A DNA stretch of 64,000 bases from Oscillospiraceae bacterium. GTDB taxonomy: Bacteria > Bacillota > Clostridia > Oscillospirales > Ruminococcaceae. The notes beneath the pieces were generated by a model. The model searched no databases and was not told the DNA's origin. It worked only from the letters and a program-made list of their open reading frames with translations. Of the stretch, positions 33,608-41,292 are shown piece after piece (within the stretch, counting starts at the first letter, position 1; the number at the start of each line of letters is the position of its first letter). The position numbers were made by a program, and so were the translations under genes. The stretch spans positions 1 through 64,000 of the forward strand of contig JAGBAZ010000026.1 in NCBI GenBank assembly GCA_018110905.1, written 5' to 3'.

Positions 33608-33738
33608 GATAAAACCTATTTGTCCTCGACACCCCGGTTCAGGGAAGTCATCAAATGACCGGTTTTTCCGGTTCCACGGGAATCTCACCCCCGGCAGGAT
33701 CTCTGCCAGCTGCTCTCATTGCCTGCGACGGTTTTATC
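33608..33738 (-). ncRNA. Structured RNA candidate, closed by a 9-bp stem
   Basis: GATAAAACC (33608-33616) pairs with GGTTTTATC (33730-33738) and encloses about 113 nt. This interior is much more G+C-rich than the surroundings and is full of local hairpins: GTCAT/ATGAC (33647-33659), CCGG/CCGG around TTTTT (33659-33671), GGG/CCC (33678-33690) and GGCAG/CTGCC (33693-33707). No protein reads through it. The strand is uncertain; on the minus strand it would be a leader toward xis-int. I compared it mentally with cobalamin, SAM, TPP, glycine, fluoride and c-di-GMP riboswitches and tmRNA without a match. Confidence 0.6.
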
Positions 33739-33910
33739 ACGCTCGGACTGTGACTGAACAGGAGTCTCATTGTTTCGTATCTGATGAATGGTTATTTACT
33801 TTTCATTGTTCTTGTACCCTCTTCTGGGGACAATTATATTGTAAACCTTTTTCGAATATTTTTTTACGGCGTCGTAGTCCGGTTTTAGACCCTTTTTTTA
33901 GGCAAAATGT

Positions 33911-33923
33911 GGACTTTAAGTCC
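33911..33923. promoter_or_regulatory. Perfect palindrome ahead of the nucleotidyltransferase promoter
   Basis: GGACTTTAAGTCC, a perfect 13-bp palindrome, ends 6 bp before the -35 box. Candidate operator for the downstream two-gene module. The rest of 33739-33929 shows no gene. Confidence 0.5.
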
Positions 33924-33929
33924 AAAACA

Positions 33930-33958
33930 TTGACAAAAACTTTTTTGTGATATAAAAT
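33930..33958 (+). promoter_or_regulatory. Promoter of the nucleotidyltransferase module
   Basis: Perfect TTGACA (33930-33935), 17-bp spacer and TAAAAT (33953-33958), 46 bp before the first ATG. Confidence 0.85.
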
Positions 33959-34004
33959 AGTTTTTGAATAATAGTATTATTTATTTTTTGAAAGAAGTGT
34001 TTTT

Positions 34005-34523
34005 ATGGAATACAAAGAACTTATTGAAAGATTGAAAAGGCTCGATGAAGATGCTTCTCTTATATTTGATGATAGCAATCGTTTCAAAATGGTTATCGTC
34101 GGTGGAGGCGCTCTTATACTTCTCGAAACCATTGACCGAGCCACTTTGGATATAGATGCTCTCAGCGTTTCTAGGGAACTCATGCCGCTTCTTGAGAGAT
34201 ATGATATCAACGCACAGGTTGCTGCATATATAAATAATTTCCCGTACAACTATGAAGACCGCTTGCACAAACTTGACATTGAAAGCAAGAAAATTGATTT
34301 TTACACCGCTTCTCTTGAAGACATCGTAATTGCAAAGCTTTGTTCTTACCGCGACACAGACCGGCAGGATGTAATCAGTCCCGAAGTTATAAAATCGCTC
34401 GATTGGGAGCTTCTTGAAAAACTCGCAACCGATGAAGATGAACTTAAAGCTAATATATCCGACAGAGGATACAGCGAATTTTTGTATAACTACGAAGAAT
34501 ATGTAAGGAGGTACCGTCCGTGA
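34005..34523 (+). CDS. DUF6036-type nucleotidyltransferase
   Basis: A 172-residue protein. MVIVGGGALILLE and ATLDIDALSV (with the nucleotidyltransferase-type D-x-D) and KIDFYTASLEDIVIAKLCSYRDTDRQD are the pattern of DUF6036/AbiEii-like nucleotidyltransferases. Relatives act as the toxin side of phage-exclusion or toxin-antitoxin modules. It overlaps the next gene by 4 bp (GTGA), a typical two-gene coupling. Confidence 0.82.
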   Translation: MEYKELIERLKRLDEDASLIFDDSNRFKMVIVGGGALILLETIDRATLDIDALSVSRELMPLLERYDINAQVAAYINNFPYNYEDRLHKLDIESKKIDFYTASLEDIVIAKLCSYRDTDRQDVISPEVIKSLDWELLEKLATDEDELKANISDRGYSEFLYNYEEYVRRYRP

Positions 34524-35053
34524 GAGAGCTCACCTTTTTGGGTTTTTTAACTGAATATGTGCGTTCTTTATCTAAAGCCGGTACAGCTTCGGTTTTCGCT
34601 CTTGCAAAGGAAGCTTCATCCGATAATCCTCGCCTTCGTGAACCTCTTTTCCTTTATGCTTTGGCTTCCGGCAAAAAAGATATTCTTCTTCGTGCCGCAA
34701 AAAAGTTTGCGCTCGAGGAATTCTATGCACCTGCCCTTGCCGCTATCGGAGATAATTCGATAAAAACCGTTCTTGAGGAAAACTGTCTTCCGCAAGAATA
34801 TTTAAAGGTCTGGAGAAGTTATCTCGCAAAGAAGAACACCTTCCGAACTAATGATGTAACCAAAGAACTCATGCGAAACAAAATTCTTCGTTTACAGAAA
34901 GAACGCAATGTAACCAATTACCGCATCTACACCGATTTAAAAATGAATCCCGGAAATCTGAACGCATGGCTCAAACACGGAGACAACTCAAAAATCAGTC
35001 TTGACTCCGCACGTTCTTGCTTAATGTATCTATCGAATAATATCCAAAAATAA
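34520..35053 (+). CDS. Partner protein of the nucleotidyltransferase, with HTH-like C-terminus
   Basis: A 177-residue protein starting with GTG (AGGAGG nearby). The N-terminal half is helical (FLTEYVRSLSKAGTASVFALAKEASSDNPRL). The C-terminal ~55 residues (LQKERNVTNYRIYTDLKMNPGNLNAWLKHGDNSKISLDSARSCLMYL) look like an XRE-type helix-turn-helix. It would suit an autoregulating antitoxin (inference), like AbiEi in the AbiE system, to which it is not obviously homologous. Confidence 0.72.
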   Translation: MRELTFLGFLTEYVRSLSKAGTASVFALAKEASSDNPRLREPLFLYALASGKKDILLRAAKKFALEEFYAPALAAIGDNSIKTVLEENCLPQEYLKVWRSYLAKKNTFRTNDVTKELMRNKILRLQKERNVTNYRIYTDLKMNPGNLNAWLKHGDNSKISLDSARSCLMYLSNNIQK

Positions 35054-35092
35054 AAGATGAGCACCGCAATAAATTTGTGGTGCTCATCTTTT
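35052..35092. terminator. Bidirectional terminator
   Basis: AAAAGATGAGCACC / GGTGCTCATCTTTT around a 13-nt loop, between the convergent partner gene and the XRE gene. Shares the GAGCACCG core with other terminators here. Confidence 0.88.
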
Positions 35093-35113
35093 ATTTCTGT
35101 GCTCAACTATAAT

Positions 35114-35401
35114 TTATGATACTAATTTCTCAATCTCCGATAATTGTGTTATAACCGTATGTAAAGTAGACTTAATTTTTAAAGTGTCCATTCTCCCGAA
35201 TAATATATAATCTGTAGGAACATTAAAATATTCCGACATTTCAATTAGGAGGTCCACTGATGTTCCCCTTGTTCCTTTTTCAATTTTTCCAAGATGATTA
35301 TGACTCACCCCTAATTCATCTGCTAAGAGTTCTTGCGTTATATTCCGATCCTGTCTCAATTTTTGAATTCTTTTTCCAATTTTTTCAGTGTCATAATACA
35401 T
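35114..35401 (-). CDS. XRE-family regulator
   Basis: A 95-residue protein. The N-terminal 65 residues are a Cro/CI-type helix-turn-helix (RIQKLRQDRNITQELLADELGVSHNHLGKIEKGTRGTSVDLLIEMSEYFNV). A short helical tail follows. The ATG has GGAGGG. Divergent from the second XRE gene at 35912. Confidence 0.88.
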   Translation of the reverse strand: MYYDTEKIGKRIQKLRQDRNITQELLADELGVSHNHLGKIEKGTRGTSVDLLIEMSEYFNVPTDYILFGRMDTLKIKSTLHTVITQLSEIEKLVS

Positions 35402-35578
35402 ATTTTTCCCTCCGCTTTCTTCGGTGGGTTTATCTCTATCTCTTATCCGTTTCGTTTCGGTCAGTGAGTTGAAATATCCTTACCTATTAACTATATATTG
35501 CTCCAAGTATCTCCTTAGCGTTGATTTCACTATTTAATGTCATATTATCATTTAGCATAATTCCATAAGAAATATTTA

Positions 35579-35725
35579 TTATACATCCCTTGTGTTTTTT
35601 TGATATCTGACAAAACCGATTACCACTTTTGCAAAATTCTTGAATTTTTTCTTCGATTTTCTCTTAATTGACATCCTTGTGGGAATGCGATAATAAGTTG
35701 TTTCAGGTCGTACAAAAGTTCTCAT
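35579..35725 (-). CDS. Possible 48-residue basic peptide
   Basis: An open frame from ATG 35725 with AAGGTGA 7 nt upstream encodes MRTFVRPETTYYRIPTRM... with a very basic middle (KRKSKKKFKN). No similarity recognised. It fills part of an otherwise gene-free 510-bp interval between two XRE regulators. The well-placed ribosome site is the only support. The remaining interval 35402-35578 shows nothing definite. Confidence 0.35.
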   Translation of the reverse strand: MRTFVRPETTYYRIPTRMSIKRKSKKKFKNFAKVVIGFVRYQKNTRDV

Positions 35726-35766
35726 TATAAACTTCACCTTACTTTCAAAAAATCAGATACAAACTA

Positions 35767-35795
35767 TTGACAATGAGAAGTTTTAATTCTATAAT
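35767..35795 (+). promoter_or_regulatory. Promoter of XRE gene 2 with repeated GAGAAGTT sites
   Basis: Perfect TTGACA (35767-35772), 17-bp spacer and perfect TATAAT (35790-35795). GAGAAGTT occurs in the spacer (35775) and again at 35864; its complement AACTTCTC is at about 35805. These inverted and direct copies around the promoter suit autorepression by the XRE protein. Confidence 0.8.
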
Positions 35796-35911
35796 GTACT
35801 TGTAACTTCTCAAACTTCGCAAAAAGATAATATCAAAAAAGTGAAGTTGAGTCAATACAAAATGAGAAGTTTGAGAAATTTTTATAAAATATTTTTTGGG
35901 AGGAGATATGC

Positions 35912-36337
35912 ATGACATTTTCCGAGAAAGTTAGAAGTGCTCGCGAAATGATTGAAATCACTCAAACAGATTTAGCTAAAGAGGTTGGTGTTTCCAGACG
36001 CACAATCGTTGCTTACGAAACAAGCGATGCCTTACCAAGAAAAACCACCCTCGAAAAACTTGCAAGAGCACTTAAAGTATCCACAAAGTTTCTTTCAAAT
36101 GATAACTGTAATGACCCTTTAGAAGAAATTGAAAAAGATGGTTATGTAGAACAAGCACGTTCTTTATATGGTACAAGTGGTGTAAGAGATATGGAAACTC
36201 TTCTCCACGATAACGCAGCTCTTTTTGCCGGTGGAGAACTTTCTCAGGATCAGAAAGATGCTTTTTTTGAAGCAGTTATGAAAGCATATATCACCTGCAA
36301 AGAGGAAGCACGCTCCAAATTCAGTAAAAAGGATTGA
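35912..36337 (+). CDS. XRE-family regulator paired with an ImmA-type protease
   Basis: A 141-residue protein. N-terminal helix-turn-helix (KVRSAREMIEITQTDLAKEVGVSRRTIVAYETSDALPRKTTLEKLARAL), then a C-terminal helical domain (RDMETLLHDNAALFAGGELSQDQKDAFFEAVMKAYITCKEEAR). ATG with GGGAGGAG. It is followed after 112 bp by an ImmA/IrrE protease gene, the usual repressor/anti-repressor arrangement of integrative elements (ImmR/ImmA). Confidence 0.88.
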   Translation: MTFSEKVRSAREMIEITQTDLAKEVGVSRRTIVAYETSDALPRKTTLEKLARALKVSTKFLSNDNCNDPLEEIEKDGYVEQARSLYGTSGVRDMETLLHDNAALFAGGELSQDQKDAFFEAVMKAYITCKEEARSKFSKKD

Positions 36338-36449
36338 TTTTCGCCTATTTTCCGTTGGTGCGTTTTTGGCCTTGTTTAATTCTATACTTATGTCGTAAAA
36401 TGTATTTGTAAAAGATTCACTTTATATTCTCCAGGAGGGAGGTATCTAG

Positions 36450-37004
36450 TTGACCTACGAAGAAATCAGTAAATCTGTCGCTGCTCTTATTAAAAAATAT
36501 GATGAAACCGACCCATATAAACTTTGCAAAGCGATGGACATAAAACTTTTATATCAACCTATGGGAACTGCTCCGAACGCAGTTAAAGGTTTCTTCCTTG
36601 AATTCAAACGTATTCGTACTATTACAATCAATAGTGACCTTCCAGAGGTCATTCAGAAAATAATCCTGGCGCATGAGCTTTGTCATGCCACCTGCCATAG
36701 AACCGCCGGTATTCAAACATTCCATGATTTATCCCTTTTCGATCACACTTCAATCATGGAAAAAGACGCAAATTTGTTTGCAGCGGAGTTACTTCTCGAT
36801 GATCAAAAAGTTCTTGAGATATTGAACCAAGATTCCTCATTCTTTGCTGCTGCGTCAACTTTAATGGTTCCTCCGGAACTTCTCGATTTTAAATTCCGTG
36901 TAATGAAATGGAAAGGTTATAAACTTATCGAACCTCCTATCAATGCACGAAGCAATTTCTTACTCGATATAGATGTTCCAAATGATGAAAATATTTATTG
37001 CTAA
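36450..37004 (+). CDS. immA: ImmA/IrrE-family metallo-endopeptidase
   Basis: A 184-residue protein. The zinc motif is ILAHELCHATCH (HExxH) with the third ligand in MEKDANLFAAELLLDD. Such proteases cleave an XRE repressor after DNA damage or other signals and so switch on mobile-element genes. The start is TTG: a stop codon (TAG) lies directly before it in frame, and GGAGGGAGG is at the proper distance. Likely target: the XRE protein just upstream. Confidence 0.9.
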   Translation: MTYEEISKSVAALIKKYDETDPYKLCKAMDIKLLYQPMGTAPNAVKGFFLEFKRIRTITINSDLPEVIQKIILAHELCHATCHRTAGIQTFHDLSLFDHTSIMEKDANLFAAELLLDDQKVLEILNQDSSFFAAASTLMVPPELLDFKFRVMKWKGYKLIEPPINARSNFLLDIDVPNDENIYC

Positions 37005-37034
37005 AAAATGAGCACCGTATGGTGCTCATTTTTT
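37003..37034. terminator. Bidirectional terminator
   Basis: AAAAAATGAGCACC / GGTGCTCATTTTTT with GTAT loop, between the protease gene and the convergent zinc-ribbon gene. Confidence 0.9.
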
Positions 37035-37065
37035 GACTTTAAAAGAGTAGATCATTTATTACAGT

Positions 37066-37383
37066 TTAATCCAATATATTATCTTCGGATAAGTCGTTTT
37101 CATAACCACATTTTTTGCAAACCCAAGTATCAGCATAAGGATTGAAACCTCGTTGAGAATTGAGATATGCGTCGCATTCATCGCAATACCAATCTATATC
37201 AAGAGCATTTACAGTATCAGTTTCACTGTCATATTCCAACGTGTCCGCATCCGGAACATATCCACAGGAATCACATACCCACTCATCACCGTCCCAATAA
37301 CATTTAGATCCACAAACTGGACAAATAACGCCATCGCTATAATCTTTAGATTTACCTCCAAACAATTTAGAAAAAAGACCCAT
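37066..37383 (-). CDS. Double zinc-ribbon protein
   Basis: A 105-residue protein: MGLFSKLFGGKSKDYSDGV then CPVCGSKCYWDGDEWVCDSCG, and later WYCDECDAYLNSQRGFNPYADTWVCKKCG. Each unit has two CxxC-type pairs, so two zinc sites. The N-terminus is of the MGLFxxLF kind also seen in the DUF4428 protein at 14032. Likely a small adaptor; role unknown. ATG with AGGAGG. Confidence 0.8.
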   Translation of the reverse strand: MGLFSKLFGGKSKDYSDGVICPVCGSKCYWDGDEWVCDSCGYVPDADTLEYDSETDTVNALDIDWYCDECDAYLNSQRGFNPYADTWVCKKCGYENDLSEDNILD

Positions 37384-37398
37384 TATAATTCCTCCTTA

Positions 37399-37800
37399 TT
37401 AGTCATCGTTTGGTAAATACCAACCATGTTCGCGGTGTATGCTTGGTGCTTTCGGTGTTTCCCCGTTCCAAGCTCTATTGCTCATTTCTTTATCGAATAG
37501 ATTTAAAAGATTCTGTAATTTGGCTGCCAAATCAAAATCATCGCCTGCCGAACAATATGCTTGCCTTACTAACTCGCGTTCAGTTTCAAGTTCAGTATCA
37601 GAAGCATTCTTAAACCATATGTTACTATAACGGTTTGCATCTTTTATCTTTCCCGACAAGTCATTAACGATTTTTGCAACAGCATCCCTATTTTTAACTC
37701 CAGTAGCAGTTGCTAAAATAACAGCAGCGCCTGCTCCTACTAACAAGATTTTCTTTTTATGTTTTTTCAGCCATTTTATGGCTTTTATGTTTCTATTCAC
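37399..37800 (-). CDS. Single-TM protein, function unknown
   Basis: A 133-residue protein with a basic N-terminus and one membrane segment (KILLVGAGAAVILATATGV), then a helical cytoplasmic or outer domain (ETERELVRQAYCSAGDDFDLAAKLQNLLNLFDKEMSNRAW). Ends EHGWYLPNDD. Not recognised beyond this. In a minus-strand group with the DUF4230 gene. Confidence 0.7.
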   Translation of the reverse strand: MNRNIKAIKWLKKHKKKILLVGAGAAVILATATGVKNRDAVAKIVNDLSGKIKDANRYSNIWFKNASDTELETERELVRQAYCSAGDDFDLAAKLQNLLNLFDKEMSNRAWNGETPKAPSIHREHGWYLPNDD

Positions 37801-37823
37801 CTAACACATCTCCTTCTGAGCTA

Positions 37824-38549
37824 TTAAACGAACTCAATATCATATTCCTCAAATCCGGAAAGGAAGCCTTCAACTATTTTTTTTAGATTTTCTTCAGCGT
37901 CATTGTAAATTCCTTTTTCTTTCGCATCTGCAAGTCCTTGTTCTTCAATTTCTACAATAAGGATCTGATACTGCTCAAAATCAATAGGGTTCAAAATGTT
38001 GTTTGTTTCTTCGCAGCGAACACTGTCCCAAATAACGTAATTGTCAAGGACTTTCGGTTCAGGCAGATAAATGTAAATCTTCTGGGAATCATTATCCACA
38101 ACAGGAGTGATTTTTTCAATATCATATCCGACTTTTACAATTCCTTCGCATTCGAGGTGAATCACATTTTTTGTTAACGGTATTTTCCAATCGTCTATAA
38201 AATATCTTGAATGTTCAACTTCTTTGGTTACTTTGTAGCTGCCATAATACGTGGAGAGCTGACCGATTTCTGCCAGGCTGGTTTCAATCTCTTCAATGGT
38301 GACAATGCGTTTCTCAATTTCTCCCGGCAACTTAGAATCATTTTCTTTAGTTTCAACAATCTCAATCTTTTCTGGTTCCTTTGCAAAACTTTTCACCCAA
38401 ACAGTTCCCGCTCCGATTCCAACAGCAATGACGACCAATGTAAAAATAACAGAAAAACCGACAAAACCTTTTTTTGCTTTAATAAGTATGTTTTTGATAT
38501 AAAAAACTGCTTTTTCAAAATAAAAACGAATTTTTTCAACAGTGGTCAT
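37824..38549 (-). CDS. DUF4230 membrane-anchored protein
   Basis: About 241 residues. One N-terminal membrane anchor (GFSVIFTLVVIAVGIGAGTVWV) and an outside domain (IETSLAEIGQLSTYYGSYKVTKEVEHSR... ECEGIVKVGYDIEKITPVVDNDSQKIYIYLPEPKVLDN) that fits DUF4230, a domain of unknown function. GGAGGTGATA precedes two possible ATG codons (38552, 38549). First protein in a small group with two other membrane proteins. Confidence 0.85.
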   Translation of the reverse strand: MTTVEKIRFYFEKAVFYIKNILIKAKKGFVGFSVIFTLVVIAVGIGAGTVWVKSFAKEPEKIEIVETKENDSKLPGEIEKRIVTIEEIETSLAEIGQLSTYYGSYKVTKEVEHSRYFIDDWKIPLTKNVIHLECEGIVKVGYDIEKITPVVDNDSQKIYIYLPEPKVLDNYVIWDSVRCEETNNILNPIDFEQYQILIVEIEEQGLADAKEKGIYNDAEENLKKIVEGFLSGFEEYDIEFV

Positions 38550-38566
38550 CATTATCACCTCCTATA

Positions 38567-38656
38567 TCAGATCCAGGCAGTTACAAGAACTGCAAGGAAG
38601 AAAAGTGCAATAATCGAAGTAAGAGTTACCGCAACGATTCCGATTGTTTTTTTCAT
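38567..38656 (-). CDS. 29-residue membrane peptide
   Basis: From an ATG with GAGGAGGAAATATAA the reading is MKKTIGIVAVTLTSIIALFF... ending in TAWI, almost entirely one membrane helix. The strong ribosome site and position 18 bp ahead of the DUF4230 gene support it as a real gene. Role unknown; maybe a subunit or toxin-like peptide. Confidence 0.65.
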   Translation of the reverse strand: MKKTIGIVAVTLTSIIALFFLAVLVTAWI

Positions 38657-38804
38657 TTATATTTCCTCCTCAGATTAACTTCTGTTATAAACCTTTTGTT
38701 TACATCTATATTTTACCTTTTCAGACCTTCCGAATAAATGGTTAATCTAGCATTATAAACGCCTTTATTCCTGCTAAAACTGCAAAATATAGCAATATAT
38801 TCCG

Positions 38805-39455
38805 TTATCCGGCAAACTGCAAACAATCAAGCAATCCTGCAAAGGGCGTATAAGCAGCTTCGACCTTGTTGAACTCTCCGGAAATGTAAGGATTGATGGT
38901 AAATTCCTCTTCGCTTTCCATTTTACTGAAAAGAAGAGCAGTGTTTTTGGCATCTATAAGTGCATCATGTTCACCGGGATCCGATTCGATATCAGCAATA
39001 ACAAGGGCTTCGGAAAGCTTATAGCATCTTTTGTTTTCCACCTTCTCAGCAAAGGTTTTTTGACAGTCGAGCCATTTACCTGAATAGTCTTCCAATTCTG
39101 GTATCGTAATTCCTTTTGCTTCAGATTCTTTTGTTATCTGCTTTTCATCATTTTCACTCCAAGCAACAAGTACCGTATCTTTCGGCATCCATGAAAAGAA
39201 CATATTCAAAGCTTTTTCAAAAACAGGAGCACCTTTCACATCGTTACCTGTTATTCCCGTCAATTCCTCTATGTAAGAATCGACCGCACCGTATTCCGGA
39301 GAAACATAAGTCATAAACTTATCCACAATATTATAGGCCTCATCAAGAAGAACCGCTCCTATCTGGATCAGTTCGTTTTTAAGCATAATTCCTTCTTTTC
39401 TGACCCTTTTGGGGACCCTACACATTTCAAGGTCAACAACTGCAAAATAACTCAT
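38805..39455 (-). CDS. DEDDh 3'-5' exonuclease-like protein
   Basis: A 216-residue protein of the DnaQ/exonuclease fold. Acidic motif I is AVVDLEM, motif II has AWSENDEKQI, and motif III is GEHDALIDAKNTA with the His and Asp of the DEDDh type. It probably trims RNA or DNA 3' ends. Located in the accessory region, between small unknown genes, not near replication genes. Confidence 0.85.
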   Translation of the reverse strand: MSYFAVVDLEMCRVPKRVRKEGIMLKNELIQIGAVLLDEAYNIVDKFMTYVSPEYGAVDSYIEELTGITGNDVKGAPVFEKALNMFFSWMPKDTVLVAWSENDEKQITKESEAKGITIPELEDYSGKWLDCQKTFAEKVENKRCYKLSEALVIADIESDPGEHDALIDAKNTALLFSKMESEEEFTINPYISGEFNKVEAAYTPFAGLLDCLQFAG

Positions 39456-39528
39456 GTTTTTTCTCCCTTTATTTTTTTCTTTTCAAATAATGTATTTTAA
39501 CTTCTGAATAGCCTCAGATGGTTTTCTT

Positions 39529-39837
39529 TTATGCTAATCTCAGCAATCCTTTTTTCAGTGCATCAGGAAAAACAAATTTTACTGTTTTATCCTCAAATTT
39601 CACCTGCATAATTCCCGTTTCGCTTGTTGAAACAACTTTTCCTAATCCGAAAGTTTTATGTTCCAATCTTGTGTTTACGCTAAGCGGAATAAATGCATCT
39701 CCGTTAGCGGAGTTGATATAACTATGTTTTTCTTCTTTAAGTTTCTTTCCGCTTGCCTCAACACAGTCGTTAATGTAAGAAGGATAAACATATACCGTAT
39801 AGGAATTATTAAGTTTATAACTGTAACAGTAACTCAT
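39529..39837 (-). CDS. Small protein with PcrA/UvrD C-terminal-like domain
   Basis: A 102-residue protein. The C-terminal half (TRLEHKTFGLGKVVSTSETGIMQVKFEDKTVKFVFPDALKKGLL) resembles the Tudor-like C-terminal domain of PcrA-type helicases and DUF3553, which binds RNA polymerase or nucleic acid. The N-terminal half (YCYSYKLNNSYTVYVYPSY) is not recognised. Comparable stand-alone proteins occur in Firmicutes elements. Confidence 0.7.
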   Translation of the reverse strand: MSYCYSYKLNNSYTVYVYPSYINDCVEASGKKLKEEKHSYINSANGDAFIPLSVNTRLEHKTFGLGKVVSTSETGIMQVKFEDKTVKFVFPDALKKGLLRLA

Positions 39838-39870
39838 ATTCTAACCTCTCGACGCGACCTGCAAGGATAA

Positions 39871-40017
39871 TCAAATTTTAGTAACTTCAATCTCTTCTTC
39901 CTTGCGGTTACCTTTCTCTTCCATTTTAACCTTAATACCAAGGTTCTCAGCATATTCAGGATGTCTCTCCTGCATTTCCATAAGCTGGATAGCAAGTATT
40001 CTTTCTCTTACACTCAT
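39871..40017 (-). CDS. 48-residue conserved small protein
   Basis: MSVRERILAIQLMEMQERHPEYAENLGI, then a charged tail. The ATG at 40017 follows AGGAGTGATGATT. I recall short proteins of this MSVRERILAIxLMEK type as frequent in Clostridia genomes. Role unknown; the helical first half with HPEYAExLGI is probably the conserved core. Confidence 0.72.
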   Translation of the reverse strand: MSVRERILAIQLMEMQERHPEYAENLGIKVKMEEKGNRKEEEIEVTKI

Positions 40018-40130
40018 AATCATCACTCCTAAGTGTTTTCTTTACATCTATATTGTAAAGCATTTTCCAATACGAATAAATGTAAGAATCAGCAGGATAA
40101 ACAGCTATATTCCTGCTAAAAAAGCAAAAT

Positions 40131-40168
40131 AAAAGACCTTTTTGCACTTTTCAGCAAAAAGGTCTTTT
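40131..40168 (-). terminator. Terminator after the 40170 gene
   Basis: AAAGACCTTTTTGC / GCAAAAAGGTCTTTTT with a short loop, next to the stop codon of the 183-residue protein gene; T-rich on both strands. Confidence 0.85.
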
Positions 40169-40169
40169 T

Positions 40170-40721
40170 CTATTTATATTTTACCAATCGTTTCAACAAA
40201 GTTTCATGTGCTTCTTTGACAAAAACTCCATTTACAATTCCACTGCTCATACCTCCAGCAGCAAATCGTTTTAAATATACACTTTCGTCCGCCCCATACG
40301 GAATTCCAAGTGCAGCAATTATAGTCATATACTTTTCACTGAATTGTTCAGGAGGCATCGGTAATCTGTCAAATGTAAATTGTCTTGCTACATATGCCCA
40401 AAAGAACGGTGTTCCTCGCGAACACCATCCATCGGGATCCGACAAAAACAATTCATATGCATAATGTTGTCCTTCCCCTTTGAATTTCAAAAAAGGCATT
40501 GTTTTATCTAGTTCTGTAAGAATCCCCATTACGGCATTATGATCTTTTTCATTTTTTATATATTTATTTTCGCCCATTCCCAAAATTGCTTTTTCAAACT
40601 CGAACATATCCCATTTTTCGAAATATGAACGACCCGCAAGATTGATCATATCATACGCTATCTGATTTTTCAAAAGCTGATCATATGGAATTTTTGTATA
40701 TGAAACAGGCATACAAATCAC
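40170..40721 (-). CDS. Protein of unknown function
   Basis: A 183-residue soluble, mixed alpha/beta protein (SYTKIPYDQLLKNQIAYDMINLAGRSYFEKWDMFEFEKAILGMG). I recognise no motif. Follows an XRE-type regulator gene by 11 bp, so the pair may form a regulator/effector unit. Confidence 0.65.
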   Translation of the reverse strand: MICMPVSYTKIPYDQLLKNQIAYDMINLAGRSYFEKWDMFEFEKAILGMGENKYIKNEKDHNAVMGILTELDKTMPFLKFKGEGQHYAYELFLSDPDGWCSRGTPFFWAYVARQFTFDRLPMPPEQFSEKYMTIIAALGIPYGADESVYLKRFAAGGMSSGIVNGVFVKEAHETLLKRLVKYK

Positions 40722-40732
40722 CTTACAAAAAC

Positions 40733-41242
40733 TTATTTCTTTTTTCTTGCATTATATTCTTCAGCATCTATAACGCCGTTTGCAAGCATTTTTTCAGACC
40801 AGAGCTGAAGAGTTTGGACTGTAATCGATATTCTTTCAAGCTCGTCCTGTATGTAAATAAAGTCGTCAATCTCGTCGTTATCAATTTTGCCGTCTGCTGT
40901 AATCTCAATGAGTCTATCTTTACGTTTGTTTACAGAGTTAAGTGATGCCAGCATCTCTAGGACAATAGACGAAAGTTCTTTTATTTCAATTTTAGGGACA
41001 TACTGTTTACCAATATCGCACTCATGTGAGCAGAAATGGTTGCAAAGGCATGGTTTTTTATACTTCTGAGACATTAAAAGAATTTCATCCGGGCGTGCAA
41101 TGACTTTTTCATTTTCGATTTTCTCAAGTCTGTCAACAGAAATAGTTCCAAGAAGTTCGCTAGCTTTTTCTCTAGTAAGTTCCAATCCTTCTCTTGTAAG
41201 CTGATAAATCGTCTTATTTTCTTTTACTGAAGCTTTGCCCAT
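40733..41242 (-). CDS. XRE-type regulator with long C-terminal domain
   Basis: A 169-residue protein. The N-terminus (KTIYQLTREGLELTREKASELLGTISVDRLEKIENEKVIARPDEILLMSQKYKKP) is a helix-turn-helix variant. It is followed by a Cys/His cluster (CLCNHFCSHECDIG), probably metal-binding, then a helical domain (SSIVLEMLASLNSVNKRKDRLIEITADGKIDNDEIDDF). This combination is found in phage-element regulators of Firmicutes. Confidence 0.8.
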   Translation of the reverse strand: MGKASVKENKTIYQLTREGLELTREKASELLGTISVDRLEKIENEKVIARPDEILLMSQKYKKPCLCNHFCSHECDIGKQYVPKIEIKELSSIVLEMLASLNSVNKRKDRLIEITADGKIDNDEIDDFIYIQDELERISITVQTLQLWSEKMLANGVIDAEEYNARKKK

Positions 41243-41292
41243 AATGCTGCCTCCGATGTTTAAATAATATAGTATTATTTTACCACTCTTTA

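Noticed and set aside
33608..33738. Cobalamin riboswitch
   Set aside because: The GGTGAGATTCC-like segment on the minus strand looked similar at first, but the B12-box order and the other conserved blocks are absent.
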